The position numbers were made by a program, and so were the translations under genes. The notes under the pieces were generated by a model. That model made no database searches. It was not told where the DNA came from and worked only from the letters and a program-made list of their open reading frames with translations. Positions 55,013 through 64,000 of a stretch of 64,000 nucleotides of DNA are shown piece after piece; the stretch's first letter is position 1, and each line of letters opens with the position of its first letter. Source of the DNA: Paraburkholderia sp. BL9I2N2 (GTDB taxonomy: Bacteria; Pseudomonadota; Gammaproteobacteria; Burkholderiales; Burkholderiaceae); NCBI RefSeq assembly GCF_004339745.1, contig NZ_SMGP01000001.1, forward strand, positions 2,418,001 to 2,482,000, in the 5' to 3' direction.

Positions 55013-55747
55013 ATGTTGACACTTCAATCCGATCTGCACGGAAACCATTTGCTCGGCGCATTGCCGTCCCATGAATGGCAGGCGCTGGCTCCCCATCTCG
55101 AACTGGTTCATCTGCGCACCGAGCAATTGCTGTGCGACTCCGGTCAGCGCATTCATCACGTCTACTTCCCGACCACCGCGATCATCTCGATGCTCTCGAC
55201 GATGGAAGACGGCAGCTCGGTCGAAATCGCCGCGGTCGGCCGCGAAGGCATGACCGGCGTGCCGGTGCTCACGGGCGGCGAAACCATGCCGAACCGCGTG
55301 CAGGTGCAATGCGCCGGCTTCGCTTACCGCATGAGCGCACAGGCACTCAAGCAACAGTTCGCCCGCTCCGACTTCCTGCGCCGCCTGATGCTGTTGTATA
55401 TGCACGCCCTGCTCACGCAAGTCGCGCAAACCGCTGCCTGCAACCGCCACCACGCGCTGAACAAGCAACTGTGCCGCTGGCTGCTGATCGAAGTGGACCG
55501 CGTGGCGTCGAACGATCTGACCGTGACCCAGCAACTGATCGCCGACATGCTCGGCGTGCGCCGCGAAGGCATTACGGAAGCGGCCGGCAAGTTGCACGAC
55601 GAAGGCCTGATCCATCATAGCCGCGGCCACATCAAGGTGCTCGATCGTAAAGGACTCGAAGCACGCGCCTGCGAATGCTATGGCCTCGTCAAGCGCGAAT
55701 TCGACCGCCTTCTGCCGCGTCTGCGTCAGGCTGAAACCGTCGAGTAA
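55013..55747 (+). CDS. Crp/Fnr-family transcriptional regulator
   Basis: 244 residues from the ATG at 55013 (GAGGACC upstream). Cyclic-nucleotide-binding-like beta-barrel (GQRIHHVYFPTTAIISMLSTMEDGSSVEIAAVGREGMTG), a dimer helix and a winged HTH (TVTQQLIADMLGVRREGITEAAGKLHDEGLI). No Cys cluster, so not an oxygen-sensing Fnr. It lies 36 bases before the WcaJ-type gene, so it is likely to regulate exopolysaccharide genes, as such proteins do in Burkholderia. The frame is open upstream without a start signal. Confidence 0.88.
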   Translation: MLTLQSDLHGNHLLGALPSHEWQALAPHLELVHLRTEQLLCDSGQRIHHVYFPTTAIISMLSTMEDGSSVEIAAVGREGMTGVPVLTGGETMPNRVQVQCAGFAYRMSAQALKQQFARSDFLRRLMLLYMHALLTQVAQTAACNRHHALNKQLCRWLLIEVDRVASNDLTVTQQLIADMLGVRREGITEAAGKLHDEGLIHHSRGHIKVLDRKGLEARACECYGLVKREFDRLLPRLRQAETVE

Positions 55748-55783
55748 AGCGCTGGTTTGTCTGACTAATGAATAGAGTCAAAT

Positions 55784-57169
55784 ATGTTCAGGAATACTGC
55801 GCGATTCCTCGACGTACTCTTCGTGATTGCGGGAGGGCTGCTCGCTCATTCGATGCGGTTCTCGACGCCGATTGCATTGTCGGACACCGAACGTCTTCTG
55901 ATCGCGTTTAACTGCGTGCTCCTCCTGTTGCTGTTTCCCGGCTTCGGGGTCTATGAAACCTGGCGCGGCAAACCGCTGCCCTCCATGCTGGCGAGGGTTG
56001 CCGCCGCGTGGATGGTCGTGGTGTTCACCGCGCTCGTGCTGGCGTTCACGCTGCATCGCATGGATGCGGTGTCGCGCTTGTGGTTCGGTTACTCGACGCT
56101 GATCTCCGGCGCGCTGATCATCGTCACCAAGTGCCTCGTGCATGTGGCGCTGCGCATCGTGCGGAGCCGCGGGATGAATTACCGCACCGTCGCGATCGTC
56201 GGTGCGCCGGGTTTCGCGCGCACGCTGCTCGCCCATCTCGAACATGCGCCGCAAGCCGGCTTCAAACCGGTCTGCGTATTCGATACGAGCATTGAAGCGG
56301 CCGAGACGTACGGCGCGCGTCTGAACCGCCTGCCGGTCCTGACCGATCTGGACGCATTCGCCGCCAAGGTGCGCGAGGACCACGTGAACGAAGTGTGGCT
56401 CGCGTTGCCGCTTTCCGAAGAACATACGATCTACCGGTTCACGCGCATGTTCCGGCATGACTTCGTGAATCTGCGCTTCATTCCTGATGTACGCAGCCTC
56501 TCGCTTTTCAATCACGCGCTGGTCGATGTCGTCGGTTTGCCGACGCTCAATCTCAGCGCGACGCCCTTCTCGTCGCCGCAGATGTGGCCCAAGCTGATCT
56601 TCGACCGCCTGTTCGCGGCGGCCGCGCTGCTCGCGCTCGCCCCGGTGTTCGTGGTGCTCGCGATCGGCATCAAGCTCGGCTCGCCGGGTCCGGTGTTCTT
56701 TCGCCAGACGCGCAAGGGCGTGGACGGCCAGCCGTTCGCGATCTACAAGTTCCGCTCGATGACCGTGCATCACGAAGCGCAGGGCCAGCTCACCCAGGCC
56801 TCGCGCAACGACGCCCGTGTTACGAAGCTCGGCGGCTTCATGCGCCGCACCAGTCTCGACGAACTGCCGCAATTTCTCAACGTGCTGCTCGGCCAGATGT
56901 CGGTGGTCGGCCCGCGTCCGCATGCGGTCGAACACGACGATCTCTACAAGGATCAGGTGTACGGCTACATGCACCGCTACCGGATCAAGCCCGGCATCAC
57001 CGGCTGGGCGCAAGTCAACGGCTATCGCGGCGCCACCACCAAAGTGGAAAAGATGGAAGCGCGCGTCAAGTTCGATCTCTTCTACATTCATAACTGGTCG
57101 TTCTGGTTCGACATGAAGATCGTGTTCATCACGATCTTCAAGGGCTTCATCAACCGCAACGCATTCTGA
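55784..57169 (+). CDS. Undecaprenyl-phosphate hexose-1-phosphate transferase, WcaJ family
   Basis: 461 residues. About four N-terminal membrane helices, a CoA-binding-like middle domain, another helix (about 275-300), then the catalytic domain with QTRKGVDGQPFAIYKFRSM, RRTSLDELPQFLNVLLGQMSVVGPRPH and RYRIKPGITGWAQVNGYRG. It transfers glucose- or galactose-1-phosphate from a UDP-sugar to undecaprenyl phosphate and so starts repeat-unit synthesis of an exopolysaccharide at the inner membrane. Followed after 2 bases by a GT2 gene. Confidence 0.93.
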   Translation: MFRNTARFLDVLFVIAGGLLAHSMRFSTPIALSDTERLLIAFNCVLLLLLFPGFGVYETWRGKPLPSMLARVAAAWMVVVFTALVLAFTLHRMDAVSRLWFGYSTLISGALIIVTKCLVHVALRIVRSRGMNYRTVAIVGAPGFARTLLAHLEHAPQAGFKPVCVFDTSIEAAETYGARLNRLPVLTDLDAFAAKVREDHVNEVWLALPLSEEHTIYRFTRMFRHDFVNLRFIPDVRSLSLFNHALVDVVGLPTLNLSATPFSSPQMWPKLIFDRLFAAAALLALAPVFVVLAIGIKLGSPGPVFFRQTRKGVDGQPFAIYKFRSMTVHHEAQGQLTQASRNDARVTKLGGFMRRTSLDELPQFLNVLLGQMSVVGPRPHAVEHDDLYKDQVYGYMHRYRIKPGITGWAQVNGYRGATTKVEKMEARVKFDLFYIHNWSFWFDMKIVFITIFKGFINRNAF

Positions 57170-57171
57170 TC

Positions 57172-58125
57172 ATGCCAATTCGGAAACCGTTCGTGAAAGT
57201 CTCCGTGATCGTGCCAACCTACCGACGCACCGCCGATCTGGCGCGCTGCCTCGCGGCACTCGATTCGCAGGAGCGCCGCGCCGACGAAGTGATCGTGATC
57301 GCGCGTCACGACGATTACGCCACGCTCGACTGGCTGCGCACCCGCGAGGCCAACCGGCCCGATCCGCGCCGCGCGGTCGTGCTGGTGCGCAAACCCGGCG
57401 TGGTCGCCGCATACAACCTCGGCATCGAGAGCGCGAGCGGCGACGTGCTCTGCTTCACCGACGATGACGCCGCGCCGCATTCCGACTGGGTCGGGCGGAT
57501 CGCGCGCGCCTTCGAACGCGATGCGACGCTCGGCGGCCTCGGCGGACGCGACATCGTGCATGAACGCAACGGCATCCTGCAGGGGCAGAAGCCGCGCGTG
57601 GGCATCGTGCGCTGGTATGGGCGAACCATCGGCAATCACCATGTCGGCCACGGCAAGGCGCGCGAAGTCCAGGTGCTCAAGGGCGTGAACATGTCGTTTC
57701 GCCGTGAGGCGATCGGCGCGCTGCGCTTCGACGGCCGCTTGCGCGGCACCGGCGAGCAAGTTCACTGCGAGATGGCCTTCAGTCTCGACGTGCAACGGCG
57801 CGGCTGGAAGCTGATCTACGACCCGGCGCTGCTGGTGGAGCACTTCCCCGCCCTGCGCAGCGATGAAGACCAGCGTTTCACTTTCAACGACGCGGCGTTC
57901 TACAACGCGTCATTCAATCTCCGGCTCATCATGTGCGAATACCTGACGCCGCCTGGCCGATGTGCGTTCGTCATCTATTCGACGCTGATCGGCGATCGCG
58001 CGGACCCTGGGTTCCTGCGCGCCTTGTCGTTGGCATTCGAGCGTGGCGGCGTGGCACTTGCGCTTCGCAAATGGCGAGTCGGTTTACGCGCAATGCGCGG
58101 GGCATGGCAGGAAGCGATGCGCTGA
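57172..58125 (+). CDS. Family 2 glycosyltransferase
   Basis: 317 residues. GT-A fold: VSVIVPTYRRTADLARCLAAL, a DDD-type metal site in CFTDDDAAPHSDWVGR, and RGTGEQVHCEMAFSLDVQRRGW, which has the conserved acidic (ED-like) position. It probably adds a sugar to the lipid-linked precursor made by the WcaJ-type enzyme. It has no membrane helix and starts 2 bases after the previous stop, so the two are co-translated. Confidence 0.88.
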   Translation: MPIRKPFVKVSVIVPTYRRTADLARCLAALDSQERRADEVIVIARHDDYATLDWLRTREANRPDPRRAVVLVRKPGVVAAYNLGIESASGDVLCFTDDDAAPHSDWVGRIARAFERDATLGGLGGRDIVHERNGILQGQKPRVGIVRWYGRTIGNHHVGHGKAREVQVLKGVNMSFRREAIGALRFDGRLRGTGEQVHCEMAFSLDVQRRGWKLIYDPALLVEHFPALRSDEDQRFTFNDAAFYNASFNLRLIMCEYLTPPGRCAFVIYSTLIGDRADPGFLRALSLAFERGGVALALRKWRVGLRAMRGAWQEAMR

Positions 58126-58371
58126 CCGATCGACGCATCAGTCTACTCCGCCGACGCGCTGCCGCAGGTCGACGCGCAAAGCAAGAACGCGCGAACTTCG
58201 AACGCGTGATTCGAGCGGCAGAAACAGGAGCGACGCCAAAGCGGCAAGCACCGACGCCGACGGCCTGGAACATGCCGCCGGCGCGGTGTGGAAAGGACGA
58301 GGTAAGCGACGAGAAAACTTGTCGGTCAGCACAACGGCACGGCGCGGCCCGAGGCCGGCGCCGCGCGGCTG

Positions 58372-58794
58372 TTATAGAAACGCGCTGACGTCCGTATGAA
58401 AACGCACGGCTAGCGCCTTGGCCACCTTCTTGCTGATGGCGCGGCGGCCCGCGAGAATATCGCTCACCACGGTAGGCGACGCGATACCTATCAGGTCCTT
58501 CTGCTTGAGTCCATGCGTTTCCAGCAGATGCCGCAACACCTCTCGCGGCTCCGCTTTTGGAATCGTCACGTTATGCGCTTCCCAGCTTTCGATCAGATTG
58601 GTCACGATCGCGAACAGATCGGAGAGCGGATCTTCCTCGTTGCCGTTCAGATGATCTGCGAGCGAGCTAGCGAGCCGTACCATGGTCTGGTAGTCCTGCT
58701 CGTTGCGAATCGGCGTGATCGGCAACTGCGTTTGCAGCGCGGCCCAGGTTTGAGCGATGTCGGGAAAAGCTCCCGGAAGGCGATCGGCATTCAT
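58372..58794 (-). CDS. higA: HigA-like antitoxin
   Basis: 140 residues from the ATG at 58794, which overlaps the toxin stop (ATGA). The N-terminal half binds the toxin in this family; the C-terminal HTH is HGLKQKDLIGIASPTVVSDILAGRRAISKKVAKAL. The order toxin then antitoxin is that of HigBA. It should bind and repress the pair's own promoter. Confidence 0.85.
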   Translation of the reverse strand: MNADRLPGAFPDIAQTWAALQTQLPITPIRNEQDYQTMVRLASSLADHLNGNEEDPLSDLFAIVTNLIESWEAHNVTIPKAEPREVLRHLLETHGLKQKDLIGIASPTVVSDILAGRRAISKKVAKALAVRFHTDVSAFL

Positions 58795-59090
58795 GAGTTT
58801 AAATTCTTCCTCGTCCAAAGGTCGTATTCCGCATGCGTCAATACATGACGAACGAATAACGACTGCCTGTTGTAGTGAATCGCCGCAACGATCCGGAACC
58901 GGTTGCCGCCTACATCGAAAACGATGTATTGAGGCGGCACCTGGTCCACGCCGGCGAACGTCTGCTTCAGGTCGTTATGGCCATACGCGAGGCATGCCTG
59001 CGCCAGTGAATACCACGCCAATAGCGCACTGCGCGCCCCCGGATGTCTCTTTATAAAGTCCAGCAACGCTTTCTTTGGAACGACCCGCAT
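58791..59090 (-). CDS. higB: HigB-like mRNA interferase toxin
   Basis: 99 residues from the ATG at 59090. The pattern FIKRHPGARSALLAWY, TFAGVDQVPPQYIVFDVGGNRFRIVAAIHYNRQSLFVRHVLTHAEYDLW is typical of the HigB_toxin family (RelE-superfamily, ribosome-dependent mRNA cleavage). Key basic and aromatic residues (R, H, Y) near the end are present, so it appears intact. It comes first in the operon. Confidence 0.87.
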   Translation of the reverse strand: MRVVPKKALLDFIKRHPGARSALLAWYSLAQACLAYGHNDLKQTFAGVDQVPPQYIVFDVGGNRFRIVAAIHYNRQSLFVRHVLTHAEYDLWTRKNLNS

Positions 59091-59352
59091 CGGATGTCCT
59101 CGCGCATGTTCGCGCGCTGAACACGCGCGCTTCCTCTGCAAGGCTAAACGGAGCGAATCGACACCGGTAGCCGGCCGGACGGCATAGTCCGAACAGCTAT
59201 TTACAGCCTACTGCGGTACGACGACACCATTTTGTTCGCGTATTGCGAAGTCCCCGATACGCGAACAATAAGACGACCTGCCGCTTTCCTGCGACGTCGC
59301 GCCAACCCGCGCAGGCCGGCTGACGTCATCACGTTCGAGCACGTCAGCGGCC

Positions 59353-60561
59353 TCAACTGCTCTTCTGCGCCGGCTCGCCGAGCCAGCGGAAATCCGGTTT
59401 GGCGAGATCCGGTTTGATCCGCCCCACTGTCTCAATCCGATTACGCCGTCCCGCCGCCGCGATCGTCCGCGTGACTTCGGCCATGAACGCGCGCCGGAAT
59501 ACCGCCGCCGAAAAACGTTCCGCGTTCGCGCGGCATGCCGCCGGCGTGATCCGATCGCGCTGACGCTCGAAGCAATCGATCGCGTCGAGTATCGACACCA
59601 CGCTCTGGCGGGCGAAATACACGCCGGTGGGGTGCGCCTCGCCGATCGGCACCACGGTTTCGAGCGCGCCGCCCTTGCCGAACGCAATCACCGGCGTGCC
59701 GCATGCCTGCGCTTGCAGCGCGACGATGCCGAAGTCCTCTTCGGCGGCGGACACGAAAGCTCGCGCGCGTTGCAGATGGTCCTTCAACACCTCGAACGGC
59801 TGATCGCCGAGGATCGTCACATTCGGACGGGCCTTGGCGCGAAGCGCCGTCATCTGCGGCCCGTCGCCGATCACGACCAATTTGCGGTGCGGCGTGGCAT
59901 TGAAGGTTTCGACAATCAGATCGATGCGCTTGTACGGCACCATCCGCGAAGCAGTCAAATAAAAATCTTCCTTGCGCGTGCACAGTTCGAATTCATGCAC
60001 GTCGACGGGCGGCGGAATCACGGCCGCATCGCGCCGGTAGGTTTTCATCACGTGACGTGCAACGAAATGCGAGTTCGCGATTAAACGGTCGACGCCGTTC
60101 GTCGAGTGCGAATCCCTGCCGCGCAGATAGTGGAGCAAGGCGCGCGCCGCCCACGACTTCGGGCCACGCGTCAGATTCGCTTCGCGTAAGTACTGATGTT
60201 GCAGATCCCACGCGAAGCGCATCGGCGAATGCACATAGCTCACATGCGTCTGATCTGGTCCGACCAATACGCCCTTGGCGAGCGCATGAGAACTCGTAAT
60301 AATGAGGTCGTAGCCCGACAGATCGAATTGCCCGACGGCAAGCGGCATCAACGGCAAATAAGCTCGATAGCGGCGTCGCGCGAATGGCAGGCGCTGAATG
60401 AATGAAGTCGTCACGGGCTTGCCGCCTGGCTGCCGACGGTCTTCGAGGAAATCGACAAGACTGAAAAGGTCGGCGTCGGGAAAGCATTCGAAGATCTGCT
60501 CGAGCACCTTCTCCGCTCCGCCCGGCGCGACCAGCCAGTCGTGCACGATCGCCACTTTCAT
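59353..60561 (-). CDS. Family 4 glycosyltransferase
   Basis: 402 residues from the ATG at 60561, preceded by GAGGGGATC. GT-B fold: N-domain VAIVHDWLVAPGGAEKVLEQIFE, donor site DFYLTASRMVPYKRIDLIVE, VVIGDGPQ, and AAEEDFGIVALQAQACGTPVIAFGKGGALE with the conserved E(x7)E pattern altered. Probably a mannosyl- or related transferase of the polysaccharide pathway. The frame is open upstream into an unlikely start. It is on the opposite strand from the WcaJ/GT2 unit. Confidence 0.9.
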   Translation of the reverse strand: MKVAIVHDWLVAPGGAEKVLEQIFECFPDADLFSLVDFLEDRRQPGGKPVTTSFIQRLPFARRRYRAYLPLMPLAVGQFDLSGYDLIITSSHALAKGVLVGPDQTHVSYVHSPMRFAWDLQHQYLREANLTRGPKSWAARALLHYLRGRDSHSTNGVDRLIANSHFVARHVMKTYRRDAAVIPPPVDVHEFELCTRKEDFYLTASRMVPYKRIDLIVETFNATPHRKLVVIGDGPQMTALRAKARPNVTILGDQPFEVLKDHLQRARAFVSAAEEDFGIVALQAQACGTPVIAFGKGGALETVVPIGEAHPTGVYFARQSVVSILDAIDCFERQRDRITPAACRANAERFSAAVFRRAFMAEVTRTIAAAGRRNRIETVGRIKPDLAKPDFRWLGEPAQKSS

Positions 60562-60747
60562 GATCCCCTCGTTTTTTAATTGACGCCTCTTAGGCTTAGG
60601 ATCGAGTGTATGTGGCGCTTCGTCTGCTGTGCGTGCGCGTGCCCACATTCGACGCGCGACAGGTCGCGAATAATTAAACGTCGCGGTTCGCCTAGTGCGA
60701 ACCCGCGTGTCCCATTACGTCGCCTTTCTATCGCCCGACTATGTGAT

Positions 60748-61013
60748 CGGGATCGTGCGGCACGGGCGCAACGGCTGGCTGGTGAAACCGGGGGATGTCA
60801 CGGGCATTGGCTGACGCGATCGGCACGTTGCGTGCCGATCCGGCATTGGCGCAGCGTCTCACAAAACAGGCGCTGGCCGATGCACAAACGGAATTATCAG
60901 TGGAGCGGTATTTGCAGCGGATGACGCAGGAGATCAGGCAAAGCGCGCGCCAATTATGGCGGTGCGGCATGCCGATGCGAACTCCGCATTCGATGCCCGC
61001 GCGAGCCGGTTGA
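60748..61013 (+). pseudogene. C-terminal remnant of a GT4 glycosyltransferase
   Basis: The segment reads VIGIVRHGRNGWLVKPGDVT and, after a one-base frame change at the GGG near 60803, LADAIGTLRADPALAQRL and SVERYLQRMTQEI. This is the typical C-terminus of a GT4 enzyme (HGxNGxLV...D...LA.AI..L). No N-terminal or middle domain is found upstream, so this is a decayed fragment, oriented opposite to the neighbouring GT4 gene. A joined frame would end at the TGA near 61013. Confidence 0.7.
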
Positions 61014-61047
61014 CCCAAACTCGCGCGCGATGCGTGGCCGGCGTTGC

Positions 61048-61743
61048 TCAGCCCTTGCTGTACTCGATCGTCTCGACGCCAGTGTCCGTGCCGAGCAGGC
61101 ACAGATTCGCGCCACGGCCGGCGAACAGGCCCACCGTCACCACGCCCGGCCATGCGTTGATGTGCATTTCCAGCGTGCGCGGGTCACTGATACGCAAGCC
61201 CTTGACGTCGATGATTTCGTTACCGTTGTCGGTAATGAACGGCACGCCTTCTTTCGTGACGCGCACCACCGGCACGCCGCCGAGCGCCGTGACGCGGCGG
61301 CCGATCGCGGTACGCGCCATCGGCACCACTTCGATCGGCAGCGGGAAATTGCCGAGCGTCTCGACCAGCTTGCTGGCGTCCGCGATGCACACGAACACGT
61401 CCGACACCGACGCGACGATCTTCTCGCGCGTCAGCGCGCCGCCGCCGCCTTTGATCATCGCGCCGCTGTGGTCGATCTCGTCGGCGCCGTCCACGTACAC
61501 GGGCAGTGAATCGATTTCGTTGAGGTCGAGCACCTTGAAGCCGTGCGATTGCAGCCGCGCGGTGGTGGCAAGCGAACTCGACACCGCGCCGCGATAGCGC
61601 GCCTTGTTGGCGGCGAGCGCGTCGATGAAACAGTTCGCGGTGGAGCCGGTGCCGACGCCGATCACCAGGCCTTCGGGCACGGTGGCGTTCACGTAGTCGG
61701 CGGCGGCCTGGCCGACCAGTTGCTTGAGTTCGTCTTGAGTCAT
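61048..61743 (-). CDS. rpiA: Ribose-5-phosphate isomerase A
   Basis: 231 residues. [17 protein letters not shown], the catalytic Asp/Glu in [28 protein letters not shown], and the Lys in KGGGG are the RpiA motifs. It interconverts ribose-5-phosphate and ribulose-5-phosphate in the pentose phosphate pathway. Its start is 65 bases after rlmB's end on the same strand, so the rnr-rlmB-rpiA series may be one transcript. Confidence 0.95.
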   Translation of the reverse strand: MTQDELKQLVGQAAADYVNATVPEGLVIGVGTGSTANCFIDALAANKARYRGAVSSSLATTARLQSHGFKVLDLNEIDSLPVYVDGADEIDHSGAMIKGGGGALTREKIVASVSDVFVCIADASKLVETLGNFPLPIEVVPMARTAIGRRVTALGGVPVVRVTKEGVPFITDNGNEIIDVKGLRISDPRTLEMHINAWPGVVTVGLFAGRGANLCLLGTDTGVETIEYSKG

Positions 61744-61808
61744 GGGAAAGGCAGGCGAGCAGTAAAAAACGCTAGTTTATCGGAGTGACGGCCTGGCGCC
61801 GGGCGGGA

Positions 61809-62552
61809 TTACTTCTTCACCGCCCGTTGACGCACCGCTTCGAACAGACACACGCCGCTCGCCACCGAAACGTTCAGGCTTTCCACCGTGCCCGCCATCG
61901 GAATCTGCATGACCACGTCGCAGGTGTCGCGCGTGAGACGGCGCATGCCCTCGCCTTCGGCGCCCATCACCAGCGCCACCGGACCGTCCAGCTCCGTGTC
62001 GTAGAGGCTCTTGGTGGCCTCGCCGGCCGTGCCGACGACCCACACCCCCGCGTCCTTCAGCTCACGCAGCGCGCGCGCCAGATTCGTCACGGTGATGTAC
62101 GGCACGGTGTCGGCCGCGCCGCTCGCCACCTTCGCGGCCGTCGCGTTCAAACCCACCGCGCGGTCGCGCGGCGCGATCACCGCGTGCGCGCCGGCGGCAT
62201 CGGCCACGCGCAAGCAGGCGCCGAGATTGTGCGGATCGGTCACGCCGTCGAGCACGAGAATCAGCGGCGAACCGTTGATGCCGTCGAGCAGCTCGGCCAA
62301 GTTCTGGGCGAGCGGCATGTCGCCCGCGCGCGCCACCACGCCCTGGTGACGCTCGGTGTGCGCGAGGCCCCACAGACGCGTTTCGTCGGCGGCGATCAGA
62401 CGCACGCCGGCTTCTTTCGCCGCGTGCAGGAATTCGGTCATGCGACGGTCTTTGCGCGTCGCGTCGTAGTAGACATCTTCGACTGTCGACGCATCGTGCC
62501 GGATACGCGCGGTCACTGCGTGGAAACCGTATAAAACCTTAAGACGTGCCAT
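61809..62552 (-). CDS. rlmB: 23S rRNA (guanosine-2'-O-)-methyltransferase RlmB
   Basis: 247 residues. N-terminal L30e-like RNA-binding part ([14 protein letters not shown]), then SpoU (SPOUT) motifs: [44 protein letters not shown] and [22 protein letters not shown]. It methylates the ribose of G2251 in 23S rRNA. Situated downstream of rnr in the same direction, as in many proteobacteria. Confidence 0.95.
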   Translation of the reverse strand: MARLKVLYGFHAVTARIRHDASTVEDVYYDATRKDRRMTEFLHAAKEAGVRLIAADETRLWGLAHTERHQGVVARAGDMPLAQNLAELLDGINGSPLILVLDGVTDPHNLGACLRVADAAGAHAVIAPRDRAVGLNATAAKVASGAADTVPYITVTNLARALRELKDAGVWVVGTAGEATKSLYDTELDGPVALVMGAEGEGMRRLTRDTCDVVMQIPMAGTVESLNVSVASGVCLFEAVRQRAVKK

Positions 62553-62747
62553 GACTGATACAACCTTTGATTGAGCGCGCGTTCGACGCGCGCTGCTGTG
62601 ATGAATACGAACCTGCGTGCTTTGCGTGCTTATATGTCAGCACTGCGGCTGCTGTGTTCGAATGCTTGATGACGATGAAACGCAGACCGCGCGCAACCGG
62701 CACGTTGGTACGTGCCCGATGCGCGCGGTTTAAGCAGGCAGGCGGCT

Positions 62748-64000
62748 TCAGCGCTTCTTGCGTGCCTGCGGTTTCGACACCGATTTGGTCGCGGCGCCGT
62801 GCTTCTTCGCCGCGCCACGCGCGGCGCGTGCTTCCTTGACCGCCGCGGTTTGCGCGGGCGCAGCCTTCTTGCGACGCGCGCCCGGCGCTGCCGCGCCGCC
62901 TTCCACCGGCGGCAACACGCGCACGCGTGCCCCACCGTTTTCACCGGACGACTTGTCGGCCGACGGCCCGCGCACCAGAGGCGGCTTGATCGGCGTGTCG
63001 CGCACGAGCCGGAAGTCGATTTTGCGCGCATCGAGATCGACGCGGCTCACCTGCACCCGCACGCGATCCGACAGACGATAACGAATGCCGGTGCGCTCGC
63101 CGCGCAGTTCGTTCTTGATCTCGTCGTACTGGAAGTAGTCCGAGCCGAGTTCGGTGACGTGCACGAGGCCTTCGATAAAGAGCGAATCGAGCTGCACGAA
63201 AATCCCGAACGACGTCACGCCATTGACCATGCCGCCGTACTCTTCGCCGAGCTTGTCGCGCATGAAGTAGCACTTCAGCCAGGCTTCGACGTCGCGCGAG
63301 GCTTCGTCGGCGCGGCGTTCGTTGGCCGAGCAATGCAGGCCGAGCTCTTCCCAGATCGCCACGTTGTTCGAGCGCTGACGGCCGCGCTTTTCGTCATCGG
63401 CCTGCTGCATGGCGCGAGCGCGCGGCGAGAGCGCCGTATTCAGTTCGACGCCTTGCGGCGGCTCGGGCTGATACTTGCGGCCTTGCAAAATCGCGTAGAT
63501 CGCGCGGTGCGTGAGCAGGTCGGGATAACGGCGAATCGGGCTCGTGAAGTGCGCATACGCTTCATACGCGAGACCGAAGTGGCCGATGTTGTCCGGGCTG
63601 TAGACCGCCTGCTGCATCGAGCGCAACAGCATGGTTTGCAGCATCTGCGCGTCGGGCCGGTCGCGGATCTGCGCCATCAAGGCGGCGTAGTCGCTCGCGT
63701 GCGGTTTGTCGCCGCCGGCCAGCGTGAGGCCCATGCCGCGCAGGAAGGTGCGCAGATTCTCGAGCTTTTCGGCGGTCGGTCCGGCGTGCACGCGGAACAG
63801 CCCCGGATGTTTGTTGCGCTTGAGGAAGTCGGCCGCGCAGACGTTCGCGGCCAGCATGCATTCCTCGATCAGCTTGTGCGCGTCGTTGCGGGTGCGCGGA
63901 ATGATCTGTTCGATCTTGCCCTGCGCATTGCAGACGATATACGTCTCGGTCGTATCGAAGTCGATCGCGCCGCGTTTCTGGCGCGCGGCGAACAGCGACT
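62748..64000 (-). CDS. rnr: Ribonuclease R, C-terminal part (cut by window edge)
   Basis: About 417 residues of the RNase II/R catalytic and S1 domains; the N-terminus lies beyond the right edge. Markers: AIDFDTTETYIV, HKLIEECMLAANVCAADFL, FGLAYEAYAHFTSPIRRYPDLLTHRAI, the S1 domain EYGGMVNGVTSFGIFVQLDS, and a Lys/Ala/Arg-rich tail typical of RNase R rather than RNase II. It degrades structured RNA from the 3' end. An internal Met near 63857 is not the start. Confidence 0.95.
   Translation of the reverse strand, partial: SLFAARQKRGAIDFDTTETYIVCNAQGKIEQIIPRTRNDAHKLIEECMLAANVCAADFLKRNKHPGLFRVHAGPTAEKLENLRTFLRGMGLTLAGGDKPHASDYAALMAQIRDRPDAQMLQTMLLRSMQQAVYSPDNIGHFGLAYEAYAHFTSPIRRYPDLLTHRAIYAILQGRKYQPEPPQGVELNTALSPRARAMQQADDEKRGRQRSNNVAIWEELGLHCSANERRADEASRDVEAWLKCYFMRDKLGEEYGGMVNGVTSFGIFVQLDSLFIEGLVHVTELGSDYFQYDEIKNELRGERTGIRYRLSDRVRVQVSRVDLDARKIDFRLVRDTPIKPPLVRGPSADKSSGENGGARVRVLPPVEGGAAAPGARRKKAAPAQTAAVKEARAARGAAKKHGAATKSVSKPQARKKR

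Overview
The window is GC-rich, densely packed bacterial chromosome. Gene order and protein sequences (CysB-regulated sulfate operon, NodI/NodJ-type ABC exporter, SsuDCB, Aat/Bpt pair, two-gene UPF0303/SMR neighbourhood) point to the Burkholderia/Paraburkholderia group of the Betaproteobacteria. Core housekeeping genes (lexA, dusA, tRNA-His, tRNA-fMet, aat, bpt, pyrD, rpiA, rlmB, rnr) are interleaved with accessory genes. I saw no insertion sequence, prophage, integrase or CRISPR array.

Layout. 0-5.5 kb: an L-asparaginase 5' end and the sulfate uptake operon sbp-cysT-cysW-cysA-cysB, all leftward. 5.8-10.3 kb: lexA with two SOS boxes, small conserved genes, a universal stress protein and a nodIJ-type ABC-2 exporter. 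11-16.3 kb: a LysR regulator divergent from an M20 peptidase and an MHS-type transporter, then an aldo-keto reductase. 17-20 kb: a TRIC-type channel, then APS kinase (cysC) coupled to a TPR-sulfotransferase. 20.4-25 kb: lipoprotein, tRNA-His, dusA and several small genes. 25-28.3 kb: sulfonate genes ssuD-ssuC-ssuB plus a Mop protein, without ssuA or ssuE. 29-31.4 kb: an HIBYL-CoA hydrolase-like protein and a TetR regulator with a strong palindromic operator.

31.4-35.1 kb is anomalous. At least six adjacent genes on both strands are broken only by single-base gains or losses, mostly in short homopolymers. When these are undone each gene recovers a normal length, which looks more like local sequence error than genuine decay.

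35.3-43.6 kb: tRNA-fMet with promoter and terminator, NUDIX hydrolase, the N-degron transferases aat and bpt, pyrD, an amino-acid ABC binding protein and permease without an ATPase gene, a second-type signal peptidase I, a Gfo/Idh/MocA oxidoreductase and a GntR/FadR regulator. 44-46.7 kb: a flavin reductase, a mannose-1-phosphate guanylyltransferase with an internal deletion, and a methyltransferase.

48.0-54.4 kb is the most interesting locus: a tightly coupled operon of a stand-alone carrier protein, an acyl-CoA dehydrogenase-like flavoprotein, a seryl-tRNA-synthetase-like amino acid:[carrier protein] ligase, a DUF1839 protein and a GH2 beta-mannosidase-like protein. It probably loads an amino acid on the carrier and modifies it; the end product is unknown. 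It sits beside polysaccharide genes (Crp/Fnr regulator, WcaJ-type phosphotransferase, GT2 and GT4 glycosyltransferases, and a decayed GT4 fragment) with a HigBA-like toxin-antitoxin pair between them. The window ends with rpiA, rlmB and the 3' part of rnr.

Sulfur is a recurring theme: sulfate uptake and CysB, PAPS synthesis plus sulfotransferase, sulfonate desulfonation, and a cystine-like binding protein.
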